From NCBI GenBank assembly GCA_942491105.1, contig CALNZX010000006.1, positions 62,001 through 126,000 on the forward strand: a stretch of DNA of 64,000 bases, given 5' to 3'. A program made the position numbers and the translations under genes. The stretch comes from JBBEAM01 sp942491105. GTDB lineage: Bacteria > Pseudomonadota > Alphaproteobacteria > Kiloniellales > DSM-21159. Within the stretch, counting starts at the first letter, position 1. The number at the start of each line of letters is the position of its first letter. The notes beneath the pieces were generated by a model. It did not search any database. It was not told the DNA's origin and saw only the letters and a list, made by a program, of their open reading frames with translations. Of this stretch, positions 36,373 through 44,553 are shown piece by piece.

Positions 36373-37644
36373 ATGCCGCCCCTAGCCGATCAGCTCAGAC
36401 CCGCGAATCTGGCCGAGTTCTATGGCCAGCAGCACCTGCTCGGCGCCGGCCAGCCGCTGCGCCGTGCCTTGGAAGAGGGCCTGCTGCATTCGATGGTGCT
36501 GTGGGGCCCGCCCGGCACCGGTAAAACCACGCTGGCGCGCATGTTGTCGAGCGAGGCGGGCGCAGCTTTCGTGCAGCTTTCGGCCGTGCTCGGCGGGGTC
36601 AAGGATATTCGTGCGGCGGTCGAACGCGCCGAGGCGGAAAAACTCGCCGGCCGTGCGACGGCGGTATTTGTCGACGAAGTTCACCGCTTCAACAAGGCCC
36701 AGCAGGACGCGTTTTTACCGCACATCGAAAACGGCACCATTACCTTCATCGGCGCAACCACCGAAAACCCCGCCTTTGAACTCAATAATGCGTTGCTGTC
36801 CAGGGTCCGTGTGTATGCCTTGCAGAGCCTCGACGTGGCGGCCACGACGCAGGTCATCGACCGCGCGCTGGCGGCGTTGCCGCAGGACGCACGACCGAGC
36901 ATGGACGTGGCGCTGCGCACCCGCCTAGCCGAAGTCGCCGACGGCGACGCGCGACGTGCCCTGAACCTGCTGGAACTGGCGATCTCACTGTCGCACGACG
37001 GTGTGATCGACGCGGCAACCATGAAACTCGCCGTCGAAGGCGCCGAGGTACGGCGCTTCGACAAAGGCCAGGACGATTTTTACGATCAGATCTCGGCGCT
37101 GCATAAATCGGTGCGCGGATCGAACCCCGATGCCACTCTCTACTGGTACGCGCGCATGCTCGACGGCGGCTGCGATCCGGCGTACATCGCGCGGCGGGTG
37201 GTGCGCATCGCCTCCGAGGATATCGGCAACGCCGATCCGCGCGCGCTGGCGATAGCCATGGACGCCTGGGAAGCGTGGCGGCGCATGGGCCCGCCGGAGG
37301 GCGAACTGGCCATCGCCCAGGCGCTGGTCTACTGTGCCTGCGCGGCGAAAAGCAACGCCGTCTACCAGGCCTTCAACCGCGCCGTGGCCGAGGTCAAAAG
37401 CCGCGGCTCTGATCCGGTGCCGGTACATATCCGCAATGCGCCGACCAATCTGGCCCGCGCTCAGGGGCACGGCGCGGCCTATCGCTACGATCACGACGAG
37501 GCCGGCGCATTCGCGGCCGGCCAGACCTATTTCCCCGATGCACTCGGCGAACGTATCTACTACGAGCCGGTCGAGCGCGGCCTCGAGATCCAGATCGGCG
37601 AAAAGCTCGCCCGCCTGCGCGCCGCGTCGGGTAACAAATCATGA
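36373..37644 (+). CDS. rarA: Replication-associated recombination ATPase RarA (MgsA)
   Basis: A 423-residue AAA+ ATPase related to clamp loaders, acting at stalled forks. Walker A LWGPPGTGKTTLARML is near residue 44, VFVDEVHRFNKAQQDAFLPH near 96 and the C-terminal domain includes GGCDPAYIARRVVRIASEDI near 268-287. Length is normal. The stop overlaps the crcB start (ATGA). Confidence 0.95.
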   Translation: MPPLADQLRPANLAEFYGQQHLLGAGQPLRRALEEGLLHSMVLWGPPGTGKTTLARMLSSEAGAAFVQLSAVLGGVKDIRAAVERAEAEKLAGRATAVFVDEVHRFNKAQQDAFLPHIENGTITFIGATTENPAFELNNALLSRVRVYALQSLDVAATTQVIDRALAALPQDARPSMDVALRTRLAEVADGDARRALNLLELAISLSHDGVIDAATMKLAVEGAEVRRFDKGQDDFYDQISALHKSVRGSNPDATLYWYARMLDGGCDPAYIARRVVRIASEDIGNADPRALAIAMDAWEAWRRMGPPEGELAIAQALVYCACAAKSNAVYQAFNRAVAEVKSRGSDPVPVHIRNAPTNLARAQGHGAAYRYDHDEAGAFAAGQTYFPDALGERIYYEPVERGLEIQIGEKLARLRAASGNKS

Positions 37645-38018
37645 TCCAGCAGCTCGCCCTGATCGCCATCGGCGGCGCGCTGGGCGCCCTGCTGCGCTTC
37701 GCCATGTCGAGCGGCGCGGCAACGCTGTTCGGCCGTGATTTCCCCTACGGCACGCTGCTGGTCAACGTCGTCGGTTCGTTTTTTATCGGTCTGCTGTACG
37801 TACTGCTGAGCGAACGGCTGGTCGCCGGCGCCGGCCTGCGCGCGCTGCTGGTGGTCGGCCTGCTCGGCGCCCTGACAACGTTTTCGACGTTTTCACTGGA
37901 GACCCTGCAGCTGCTGGAAAACGGCGCCGCCGGGCGCGCCGCGCTGAACGTCGGCGCCAACGTGATCCTGTGCCTGGTTGCCTGCTGGTTCGGACTGACC
38001 ATGATGAGACAGCTATGA
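37641..38018 (+). CDS. crcB: Fluoride channel CrcB/Fluc
   Basis: A 125-residue four-helix protein with GGALGALLRFAMSS, YGTLLVNVVGSFFIGLLYVL and GLLGALTTFSTFSLETLQLL, which are the Fluc pore motifs. It forms dimers that let fluoride leave the cell. It overlaps rarA upstream and the DUF190 gene downstream by four bases each. No fluoride riboswitch was seen; expression probably comes from the ftsK-lolA-rarA run. Confidence 0.94.
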   Translation: MIQQLALIAIGGALGALLRFAMSSGAATLFGRDFPYGTLLVNVVGSFFIGLLYVLLSERLVAGAGLRALLVVGLLGALTTFSTFSLETLQLLENGAAGRAALNVGANVILCLVACWFGLTMMRQL

Positions 38019-38329
38019 ATACTAAAAACATCACCGCCGTGCGTATTTATCTCGGCGAAGGTGAAGGCCGGGTACAGCCGCTGCTCGACTTTCTCCACGA
38101 TGAGGCCGCGGTGCGCGGCTGGACGGTCTACCGTGGCGTTTCGGGCTATGGCCGTTCTGGTAAAGTACGCGCCGCCTCGCTCGTCGACCTGGCACTCGAT
38201 CTGCCGGTCGGAATCGAATTTTTTGACGACCCTGACAAAGTCAGCGCCATATTCTCTGATCTCAACCGCCTGGCCGGCGACGGCCACGTGGTTTACTGGT
38301 CCGCGACTATGAGCGAAAACCAGGCTTGA
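38015..38329 (+). CDS. DUF190 family protein linked to CrcB
   Basis: A 104-residue PII-like DUF190 protein: VRIYLGEGEGRVQPLLDFL at the N-terminus and WTVYRGVSGYGRSGKVRAAS in the middle. DUF190 genes are often fused or coupled to crcB; a regulatory or accessory role in fluoride export is inferred. The ATG overlaps the crcB stop, and serS begins four bases after its stop. Confidence 0.88.
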   Translation: MNTKNITAVRIYLGEGEGRVQPLLDFLHDEAAVRGWTVYRGVSGYGRSGKVRAASLVDLALDLPVGIEFFDDPDKVSAIFSDLNRLAGDGHVVYWSATMSENQA

Positions 38330-38332
38330 ATC

Positions 38333-39610
38333 ATGCTTGATCCCCACCTGCTCAGAAGCGATCCCGCCGCCGTCGCCACGGCCCTCGCGCGGCGCGGTTT
38401 TGTCCTCGATACCGCAACCCTGAACCGTCTCGAACAGGCGCGCAAGTCGCTGCAGACCGAGGCGGAAAACCTGCAGGCCGAGCGCAATCGGCGCAGCAAG
38501 TCGATCGGCGCGGCCAAGGCGCGCGGCGAAGATATCGAACCCCTGCGCGCGGAAGTCGCGAACCTCGGCGAAGCACTGAAAAGTAAACAGGATGCGCTCG
38601 AGCAGGTGCAGGAAGAACTCGAGGCGTTTTCGCTCGACCTGCCCAATCTGCCGTTTGCCGATATTCCGGACGGAACCAGCGAAGACGACAATCGCGAGCT
38701 GCGGCAATGGGGCTCGCCGCGCGCCTTTGATTTCGAACCGCGCGATCATGTCGACCTCGGCGCGCTGCTCGCCGGTATCGACTTCGAGGCTGGCACGCGC
38801 CTGGCCGGCGCGCGGTTTGCCGTGCTCAGCGGTGGCGTGGCGCGCATGCAGCGGGCCCTGACCCAGTTCATGCTCGATGTACATACGCTCGAGCACGGCT
38901 ATCGCGAAGTGTACGTGCCGTTCATGGTCAACGAACGCACCATGCGCGGCACCGGACAGCTGCCGAAATTCAAGGCCGACCTGTTTGAAATTCCCGAGCA
39001 GGGTTTTTTTCTGATCCCGACCGCGGAAGTGCCGGTCACGAACCTCGCCCAGGACACCATCCTCGAGGATGCTGACATGCCGGCGCGCTATGTCTGCCAC
39101 ACGCCGTGTTTCCGCAGCGAAGCGGGCTCGTATGGCAAAGACACGCGCGGCATGATCCGCCAGCATCAGTTCGAAAAAGTCGAACTGGTACAGCTGGTCA
39201 GACCGGCCGATTCGTGGGCCGTGCACGAAGCGTTGACCGCCGACGCGGAAACCATCCTGCAGCGCCTCGAGCTACCCTACCGGGTGGTCGAACTGTGCAC
39301 CGCGGACCTCGGTTTTTCCGCTGCGCGCACGTATGACCTCGAGGTCTGGCTGCCGGCCCAGGGGCGTTATCGCGAGATCAGCTCGTGCAGCAATTTCCTC
39401 GATTTCCAGGCGCGGCGGATCAAGGCGCGCTGGCGCAATCCGGACACCGGCAAGCCGGAGCTGCTGCACACGCTGAATGGTTCGGGGGTGGCCGTCGGTC
39501 GCGCGCTGATCGCGGTGCTGGAGAACTACCAGTGCGCGGACGGCAGCGTCACGGTGCCGGAGGTGTTACGGCCTTACATGGGTGGGCTGGCGACGCTGGG
39601 AGTCGCTTGA
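38333..39610 (+). CDS. serS: Seryl-tRNA synthetase
   Basis: A 425-residue class II synthetase: N-terminal coiled-coil arm (about residues 28-105), motif 2 CFRSEAGSYGKDTRGMIRQH near 260 and motif 3 NGSGVAVGRALIAVLENYQ near 384. Length matches bacterial SerRS. It is the last gene of the ftsK-to-serS run, with an unusual inverted repeat downstream. Confidence 0.96.
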   Translation: MLDPHLLRSDPAAVATALARRGFVLDTATLNRLEQARKSLQTEAENLQAERNRRSKSIGAAKARGEDIEPLRAEVANLGEALKSKQDALEQVQEELEAFSLDLPNLPFADIPDGTSEDDNRELRQWGSPRAFDFEPRDHVDLGALLAGIDFEAGTRLAGARFAVLSGGVARMQRALTQFMLDVHTLEHGYREVYVPFMVNERTMRGTGQLPKFKADLFEIPEQGFFLIPTAEVPVTNLAQDTILEDADMPARYVCHTPCFRSEAGSYGKDTRGMIRQHQFEKVELVQLVRPADSWAVHEALTADAETILQRLELPYRVVELCTADLGFSAARTYDLEVWLPAQGRYREISSCSNFLDFQARRIKARWRNPDTGKPELLHTLNGSGVAVGRALIAVLENYQCADGSVTVPEVLRPYMGGLATLGVA

Positions 39611-39654
39611 GTAGCGCCGGCGCGAGGCTGTTCTAAACACGTCTGCAAAAACGT

Positions 39655-39799
39655 CGCACGCAATTCGTGGCGTGCGGGTCGCGCGTCCGGCTAGCGTTCG
39701 ACCGTGCGTCCGTGCACGGTTTCTCTACCCTCGCGCTGGGTTCTACCATCCATGGCCCGCTTACGCTCGAGGCCGCCTGACGCGCGACCCGCACGCCAC
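39655..39799. repeat. Long perfect inverted repeat downstream of serS
   Basis: A 21-base arm at 39667-39687 (beginning GTGGCGTGCGGGTCGCG) is the exact reverse complement of 39779-39799, with about 91 bases between. Part of the left arm, GCGTGCG at 39670-39676, can instead pair with CGCACGC at 39655-39661, so two exclusive stems are possible. The loop holds a further small hairpin, ACCGTGC/GTGCACGGT. No T-run follows, so it is not an ordinary terminator. The 224-base gap holds no other feature. Confidence 0.8.
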
Positions 39800-39834
39800 T
39801 GGCGCCTGCCTGTTCGACTATTTCGCACATGTAT

Positions 39835-40017
39835 TCAGACCAGCCACATCAGCAGCGCGACAAAGCCACCGACAACCAGCAGCGGCAGCGCGAACCCCGA
39901 CCAGTCGCCGGCTTCGGCCTTGGGGCTGTTCTGCAGCATGTCCTTGGCGCGCGGCAGGATCATGATGAACATGGCGCCCAATAGGATTGCCGAGCCGATT
40001 TTCATCCACAGTTCCAC
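39835..40017 (-). CDS. Small two-helix membrane protein
   Basis: A 60-residue protein with hydrophobic segments near residues 6-21 and 42-59 separated by a charged loop (RAKDMLQNSPKAEAGDW). The GTG start at 40017 is preceded by GGAGG at seven bases, which supports translation. Similar short proteins are common in gammaproteobacteria; no function is known. Confidence 0.75.
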   Translation of the reverse strand: MELWMKIGSAILLGAMFIMILPRAKDMLQNSPKAEAGDWSGFALPLLVVGGFVALLMWLV

Positions 40018-40042
40018 GTTCGTTCCTCCGCTGCGGGCCAGG

Positions 40043-40073
40043 TAAAAACAAACGGCCCCGCAAGCGGGGCCGT
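40043..40073 (-). terminator. Rho-independent terminator after the truncated Bax-inhibitor-like gene
   Basis: On the minus strand the stem GGCCCCGC / GCGGGGCC with a two-base loop is followed by GTTTGTTTTT. It lies between the Bax-inhibitor-like gene (ends 40099) and the small membrane protein gene. Confidence 0.88.
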
Positions 40074-40098
40074 TGTCGTCGTTATCGCGCGCTTACGC

Positions 40099-40434
40099 TC
40101 AGTCGTTGTTGGCGAAACCGAGCAGGTGCAGCAGGCTGACGAACAGGTTGAAGATGTTCAGGTACAGCTGCACGGTGGCGATGATGTAGTTGTCGACGCC
40201 GCCGTTGACCATGCGCGAGGTGTCATACAGGATGAAACCACTCATCAGCATGACGATGGTCGCGGACAGGGCCAGCGACAGGGCCGGCATGGCGAAGAAG
40301 ATGTTCAGCAACGCCGCGCCGAGGACGACCAGCAGGCCGACGAACAGGAATCCGCCGAGGAAGCTGAAATCGCGTTTCTCGATCAGCGGCAAATCCAGCG
40401 TGTCCAGCCACGCGGCCGGTAATCTCTCACTCAT
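40099..40434 (-). CDS. C-terminal half of a Bax-inhibitor-1/YccA-family protein behind a foreign N-terminus (split gene at the contig seam)
   Basis: From EKRDFSFLGGFLFVGLLVVL onward, about 94 residues match the second half of YccA/BI-1 proteins, with SLLHLLGFANND at the C-terminus. The family is normally about 220 residues, and the first half with its membrane helices is missing. The ATG at 40434 has a good ribosome site (AAGGAG), and the first 18 residues (MSERLPAAWLDTLDLPLI) do not belong to the family; they resemble the start of nitronate monooxygenases (LPLI before APMFLVSGP). I read this as two unrelated genes joined at about 40,381. Confidence 0.8.
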   Translation of the reverse strand: MSERLPAAWLDTLDLPLIEKRDFSFLGGFLFVGLLVVLGAALLNIFFAMPALSLALSATIVMLMSGFILYDTSRMVNGGVDNYIIATVQLYLNIFNLFVSLLHLLGFANND

Positions 40435-40440
40435 TTGGAT
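40360..40440. other. Probable assembly or lineage junction
   Basis: Left of about 40,381 the genes are gammaproteobacterial; right of it they are alphaproteobacterial. The seam falls inside a split gene between codons 18 and 19. The gap from 40,435 to 40,681 belongs to the right-hand side and holds no gene that I can see; it would be the divergent promoter region of the split gene's 5' part and the amidohydrolase. Confidence 0.8.
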
Positions 40441-40681
40441 CGCTCTCCTTCGTATGTTCCGGCCTTTCTAGCCGCAACAAGGTGAAGCCGCCATGACGCA
40501 TCTCGTTCTCGATATTTCCATTGTGAATAGCAAAACTGATAAAGCCGCTGAATGGAAATAGCGTCTCGCCATTCCGAATGGCTATCGCTAAGACGGCTTT
40601 CTGCCCCCGCCGCTCATGTCGGCTCGCTATGATAGCGATCCCACGCCGCATGGCCGCGGCGCGAAGACACAGGAGCAGGCC

Positions 40682-41593
40682 ATGGCCGAGGACCGCGACG
40701 CCCTGCGCATCGTCGATGCGCATCACCACCTCTGGGATCTGGAGAAGCACTTCTATCCCTGGCTCTCGCCACGCCCCCTGCCCCCGGCCATGGCCGGCGA
40801 CACGGCGCCGATCGCCAAGACCTACGTCGTCGAGGATCTGCTCGCCGACGCGGCGGGGCTGAACCTGGTGAAGTCGGTGCATGTCGAGGCCGGTTTCGAC
40901 TACGGCGCGCCGCTGACCGAAACCCAGTGGCTGCAGGAACTCGCCGACCAGCACGGTTTTCCTCATGCCATCGTCGCCAAGGCCGGTCTCGACGACCCGC
41001 AGGTCGAGGAGCTGCTGGCGGCCCATTGCGCGCACGCCAATGTCCGGGGCATCCGCCACATGGTGAGCTGGCACGAGGTGCCCAAGAACACCTTCATCGA
41101 CCGGCCCGATCTCTTGACCGACAGCCAGTGGCAGGCCGGCTTCGCCCTGCTGAAAAAGTACGAGCTGTCCTTCGATCTGCAGGTCTATCCGCCGCAGATG
41201 CGCGACGCGGCGGCCCTGGCGGCCAGACATCCCGACACCAGTATTGTGCTGGATCACACCGGCATGCCCCTGGACCGCGACCCGGCTTCGCTGGAGCTAT
41301 GGCGCGGCGGCATGAAGGCCCTGGCGGCGCAGCCCAACGTCACGGTGAAGATCTCCGGCCTCGGCATGTTCGACCATGCCTGGACGGCCGAGAGCATCCG
41401 GCCCTATGTGCTGGAAACCATCGAGACCTTCGGAACCGGGCGCTGCATGTTCGCGAGCAACTATCCGGTCGATAAGCTCTACAGCAGCTACACCGCGATC
41501 TTCGACGCCTTCAAGGACATCACCCGGGACTTCAGCGATGCCGAGCGCCGGGCGCTGTTCGCCGAGAACGCGGAGCGCGTCTACCGGATCTGA
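40682..41593 (+). CDS. Metal-dependent amidohydrolase-2 family protein (COG3618-like)
   Basis: A 303-residue TIM-barrel hydrolase: IVDAHHHLWDLEKHFYPWL at the N-terminus carries the metal-binding HxH, LDHTGMP near residue 197 another ligand, and FASNYPVDKLY near 259 the final acid-bearing stretch. Relatives hydrolyse lactones or open-ring acids. The ATG at 40682 follows AGGAG; an in-frame ATG at 40616 lacks one. It is the first gene of the catabolic cluster and converges with the enoyl-CoA hydratase gene 18 bases away. Confidence 0.85.
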   Translation: MAEDRDALRIVDAHHHLWDLEKHFYPWLSPRPLPPAMAGDTAPIAKTYVVEDLLADAAGLNLVKSVHVEAGFDYGAPLTETQWLQELADQHGFPHAIVAKAGLDDPQVEELLAAHCAHANVRGIRHMVSWHEVPKNTFIDRPDLLTDSQWQAGFALLKKYELSFDLQVYPPQMRDAAALAARHPDTSIVLDHTGMPLDRDPASLELWRGGMKALAAQPNVTVKISGLGMFDHAWTAESIRPYVLETIETFGTGRCMFASNYPVDKLYSSYTAIFDAFKDITRDFSDAERRALFAENAERVYRI

Positions 41594-41611
41594 TCCGCGG
41601 ACCAGCGCGCT

Positions 41612-42412
41612 CTAGCGCCCCTTGAAGGGACCCGGCTTGCGCTTCTCGGCGAAGGCGCGGGCGGCCTCCTCGAAATCCTCGGTCAGTTCCAGCCGCACGT
41701 TTTCGGTCTGAAAGGCAACCTCGGCGGTAAGACGCTGCCGCTGCCAGCGCTGCACCCGCACCGTCTCACGCACGCTGAGCGGCGGGTTGGCCGCCAGCTC
41801 GGACGCCAGCGCGCGGGCGCAGGCCTGCAGCTCGCCCGGCGCCGCGACCCTGGCGAGCAGCCCCGCGGTCTTGGCCTCCTCTGCATCGAAGAAGCGGCCG
41901 GACAGACAGACGTCGTCGGCGAAGGCCGGCGCCGCGCGCTGCGAGAGCAGCGGCCAGTGCCGGTAGCCGCCGAGCCCGCGCGCCGTCTCGGTAACCTGAA
42001 AGCGCGCGCCCTGTTCGGCGACGATCAGGTCGCACTTCAGCACCAGCCCCAGGGCAAGGCCGAGCGCATAGCCATGCACCGCCGCGATCACCGGCTTGTG
42101 GTTGGCGCTGTAAGCGAGAAAGTCGCCGACCGGCGTGCCCGGCGCCATGGGATCGCGTGCCTGGCGCAGCTCCTCGCGGCTGCGCAGCTGGCTCTCCTGC
42201 ACATCGACACCGCTGCAGAACGCCCTACCGCCACCGCAGAGGATCGCGACATCGGCCTCCGCGTCGCCATCGAAACGGGCCAGGCAGTCCTCCAGGCGCG
42301 CGAGCAACGCGGCGCTCAGGGCGTTGAGCTTGTCCGGCCGGTTCAACGTCAGCGTGACGATCCTGTCCTCACAGGCATAGGTCACCAAGTCTTCGGTCCG
42401 CGATTCCGGCAT
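41612..42412 (-). CDS. Enoyl-CoA hydratase/isomerase family protein
   Basis: A 266-residue crotonase-fold protein with ILCGGGRAFCSGVDVQ near residue 57, HKPVIAAVHGYALGLALGLV near 109 and the usual C-terminal helices. In crotonases the two oxyanion backbone positions lie in these stretches. It may act on a CoA ester of the ring-cleavage product; the exact reaction is not clear. It lies 25 bases after the LysR gene on the same strand, so both are probably co-transcribed. Confidence 0.87.
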   Translation of the reverse strand: MPESRTEDLVTYACEDRIVTLTLNRPDKLNALSAALLARLEDCLARFDGDAEADVAILCGGGRAFCSGVDVQESQLRSREELRQARDPMAPGTPVGDFLAYSANHKPVIAAVHGYALGLALGLVLKCDLIVAEQGARFQVTETARGLGGYRHWPLLSQRAAPAFADDVCLSGRFFDAEEAKTAGLLARVAAPGELQACARALASELAANPPLSVRETVRVQRWQRQRLTAEVAFQTENVRLELTEDFEEAARAFAEKRKPGPFKGR

Positions 42413-42437
42413 GCGTGCTCCTTTTTCTTCAGGACGT

Positions 42438-43388
42438 TTAGGACAGTTCGATCAGTTTCAGCTCGTAACAGACGGTATGGATGCTGCGCAGCATCGCCGA
42501 GGCGCCGGGTGTCAGCTCGAACTCGGTCGAGAGCACCAGGCCCATGGGCCGCAGCAGGCGCGGCAGCAGGCTGTTCTCGGCGAAACGTTCCAGCGGCAGG
42601 CTCACCAGGTCGCCGGACTCGGTGCTGAGCTTGGCGGCGTGGCTCGGCAGGATGCCGATGGTTTCGGTCTGGCTGGCCAGGGAGCGCACGAAGACCACCG
42701 AGTTGCTCTCGATGATCGCGTTCGGCTCGATCTCGTCGCGCCGCGCCATCTCGCTGACGGTATGCCAAAGGCTGCTGGCGTCCTGCAGCATCACCCAGCG
42801 GAAGCTCATCAGGTCTTGCAGGGTGATGTCCTTGGCGGACAGCAAGGGGTGCCGCCGGTTGACCACCAGCACGAAGCGGTCCTCGAACAGCGGCTCGATC
42901 TTCAGGTCCGGGCCGCTGACGCCCTCGTCGAGCACCGTGAAGAGAATATCGATATCTCCGCAGGTCAGGCTCGGCAGCAGCTCCGAGGCGGTGCCGCTAC
43001 GGATCACCACCTTCAGGCTGGGCCGCTTCGCGGCGACCCGGATCACCGCCTCGGGCAGGATGGAATCCAGCACTCCCGGCCCCGGCGTCACCCCCAGGGT
43101 GACCTGCCCGGCGGTCGATCCGATCAGGCTATCGAGGTCTTCCCGGGCGCGGCGGAACTCAGCCTTGATGCTGCGCGCGCGCCGATAGAAAACGTCGCCG
43201 AACTTGGTCACCTTGATTCCCCGCGGGCCGCGTTCCAAGAGCTTGGCGCCGAGCTGTTCTTCCAAATGTCTCAAGCTCTTACTCAATGCCGGTTGGGAAA
43301 TGTTCAGCCGCCGAGAGGTGCGCGTAAGGCTGCCGCTTTCGACCACATCCACGAAACGTTCTATCTGACGCTGGTCCATTTCTTCCAT
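42438..43388 (-). CDS. LysR-family transcriptional regulator
   Basis: A 316-residue regulator with an N-terminal winged helix (residues about 5-63, LTRTSRRLNISQPALSKSLR) and a substrate-binding-like effector domain (about 90-300). It is divergent from the NicX-like gene with 127 bases between, the classic LysR layout, so it probably controls the ring-degradation operon in response to a pathway metabolite. I could not fix a T-N11-A site with confidence in the gap. Confidence 0.92.
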   Translation of the reverse strand: MEEMDQRQIERFVDVVESGSLTRTSRRLNISQPALSKSLRHLEEQLGAKLLERGPRGIKVTKFGDVFYRRARSIKAEFRRAREDLDSLIGSTAGQVTLGVTPGPGVLDSILPEAVIRVAAKRPSLKVVIRSGTASELLPSLTCGDIDILFTVLDEGVSGPDLKIEPLFEDRFVLVVNRRHPLLSAKDITLQDLMSFRWVMLQDASSLWHTVSEMARRDEIEPNAIIESNSVVFVRSLASQTETIGILPSHAAKLSTESGDLVSLPLERFAENSLLPRLLRPMGLVLSTEFELTPGASAMLRSIHTVCYELKLIELS

Positions 43389-43515
43389 TCCATTAGGTTA
43401 TGGTAGGAACGACATTACGCATATACGGTTAGAGCAGACAACAGTATAGCTGTCCCCCTGTTCGCTCTTCCCGCGGCCCCCTTTCAGGGGCGGCGAAGGC
43501 TCGTCTGGAGGTTCT

Positions 43516-44547
43516 ATGATTCGCTCCGCAAACAATCAAAACGCCGCCGCGGATCTGGTCTCTCTGTTCCGCGAGGGGCTGCGCAGCTCCAAGCTTGGCG
43601 AGGGCGAGATTGCCATCGTCTACGCCGACAGCCTGACCAGCCCGCAGTATCCGGCGGCCTTCATGGCGGCGGCCAAGGATCTCGGCGCCCAGGCGATCCA
43701 GATCGTCCAGCCCAGCATCTCCGCCGGCGGCGGACGGGCCAAGCCGACGACCCTGATCCGCGACGCCATGATGGCCGCCGACTTCGTGATCGACATCTCC
43801 ACCGGCGGCATGCTGCACGCCAACGAGCAGGGCACGATCCTGGAGTCCGGCACCCGGATCCTGCGGATCCGCGAGCCCGAGGACTGCCTGCAGCGCATCA
43901 TGCCGGATGCCGCCGTGCGGGCCCGCTCGATCGCCGGCGGCAAGCGCCTGGAAGGCGGCGACGCGATCCGCATAACCTCCGACGAGGGCAGCGACCTGAC
44001 CATGCGGCGCGGCACGCGCCAGGTCCTGATTCAATACGGCATGGCCGACGAGCCCGGCCGCTGGGATCACTGGCCGACCGGCATGGTCAATACCACGCCG
44101 ATCGAAAGCTCCGTCGAGGGCGAGCTGGTCGTGGGCACCGGCAGCATCATTTTCCCCCTCTCGGTCTATGTCACCGAACCCCTGCGCCTGCGCTTCGAAG
44201 GTGGGGTCGCGCAATCCATCGAGGGCGGACGCGAAGCGGTGATGCTGCGCGACTACATCGACGATGCCGGCGACGCGAACTGCCGCCGCCTGGCGCATAT
44301 CGGCTGGGGCACGGAGCACCGGGCGCGCTGGCACAGCCTGGCGATCCGCGGCAACGAGGGCGGCGGCGGCGCCGAGGCGCGCTCGATCTACGGCGGCGTT
44401 CTGCTGGCGCTGGGCGAGAACCGCGACCTGGGCGGCGAGAACGCCGCGCCGCTGCACATCGACATCGCCCTGCGCCGCTCCCGCTTCGAACTCGACGGCG
44501 CGCCGCTCTGCGAGAACGGCCGCTTCCTCGACGACAGCCTGGCCTAG
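43516..44547 (+). CDS. NicX-like ring-opening dioxygenase (M29-peptidase fold)
   Basis: A 343-residue protein of the M29/COG2309 fold. In NicX (2,5-dihydroxypyridine 5,6-dioxygenase) iron is held by H265, H318 and D320; here H261 (RRLAHIGWG), H314 and D316 (APLHIDIAL) fall at a constant offset of four, and the glutamate that M29 aminopeptidases carry in the RRLAHIGWG position is a histidine. I infer non-heme iron ring cleavage of a dihydroxylated N-heterocycle, not peptide cleavage. It follows a strong site (GGAGG) and lies six bases before the molybdenum hydroxylase genes. The NicX residue numbers are from memory and should be checked. Confidence 0.75.
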   Translation: MIRSANNQNAAADLVSLFREGLRSSKLGEGEIAIVYADSLTSPQYPAAFMAAAKDLGAQAIQIVQPSISAGGGRAKPTTLIRDAMMAADFVIDISTGGMLHANEQGTILESGTRILRIREPEDCLQRIMPDAAVRARSIAGGKRLEGGDAIRITSDEGSDLTMRRGTRQVLIQYGMADEPGRWDHWPTGMVNTTPIESSVEGELVVGTGSIIFPLSVYVTEPLRLRFEGGVAQSIEGGREAVMLRDYIDDAGDANCRRLAHIGWGTEHRARWHSLAIRGNEGGGGAEARSIYGGVLLALGENRDLGGENAAPLHIDIALRRSRFELDGAPLCENGRFLDDSLA

Positions 44548-44553
44548 CGCGCC

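Noticed and set aside
40099..40434. A genuine short form of the Bax-inhibitor family
   Set aside because: The half protein would lack the first membrane helices, and its first 18 residues fit another family; a split gene at a seam is simpler.
43389..43515. A specific LysR binding site between the regulator and the dioxygenase gene
   Set aside because: Several T-N11-A arrangements can be drawn in the A+T-richer stretch, but none has convincing symmetry, so no site is annotated.
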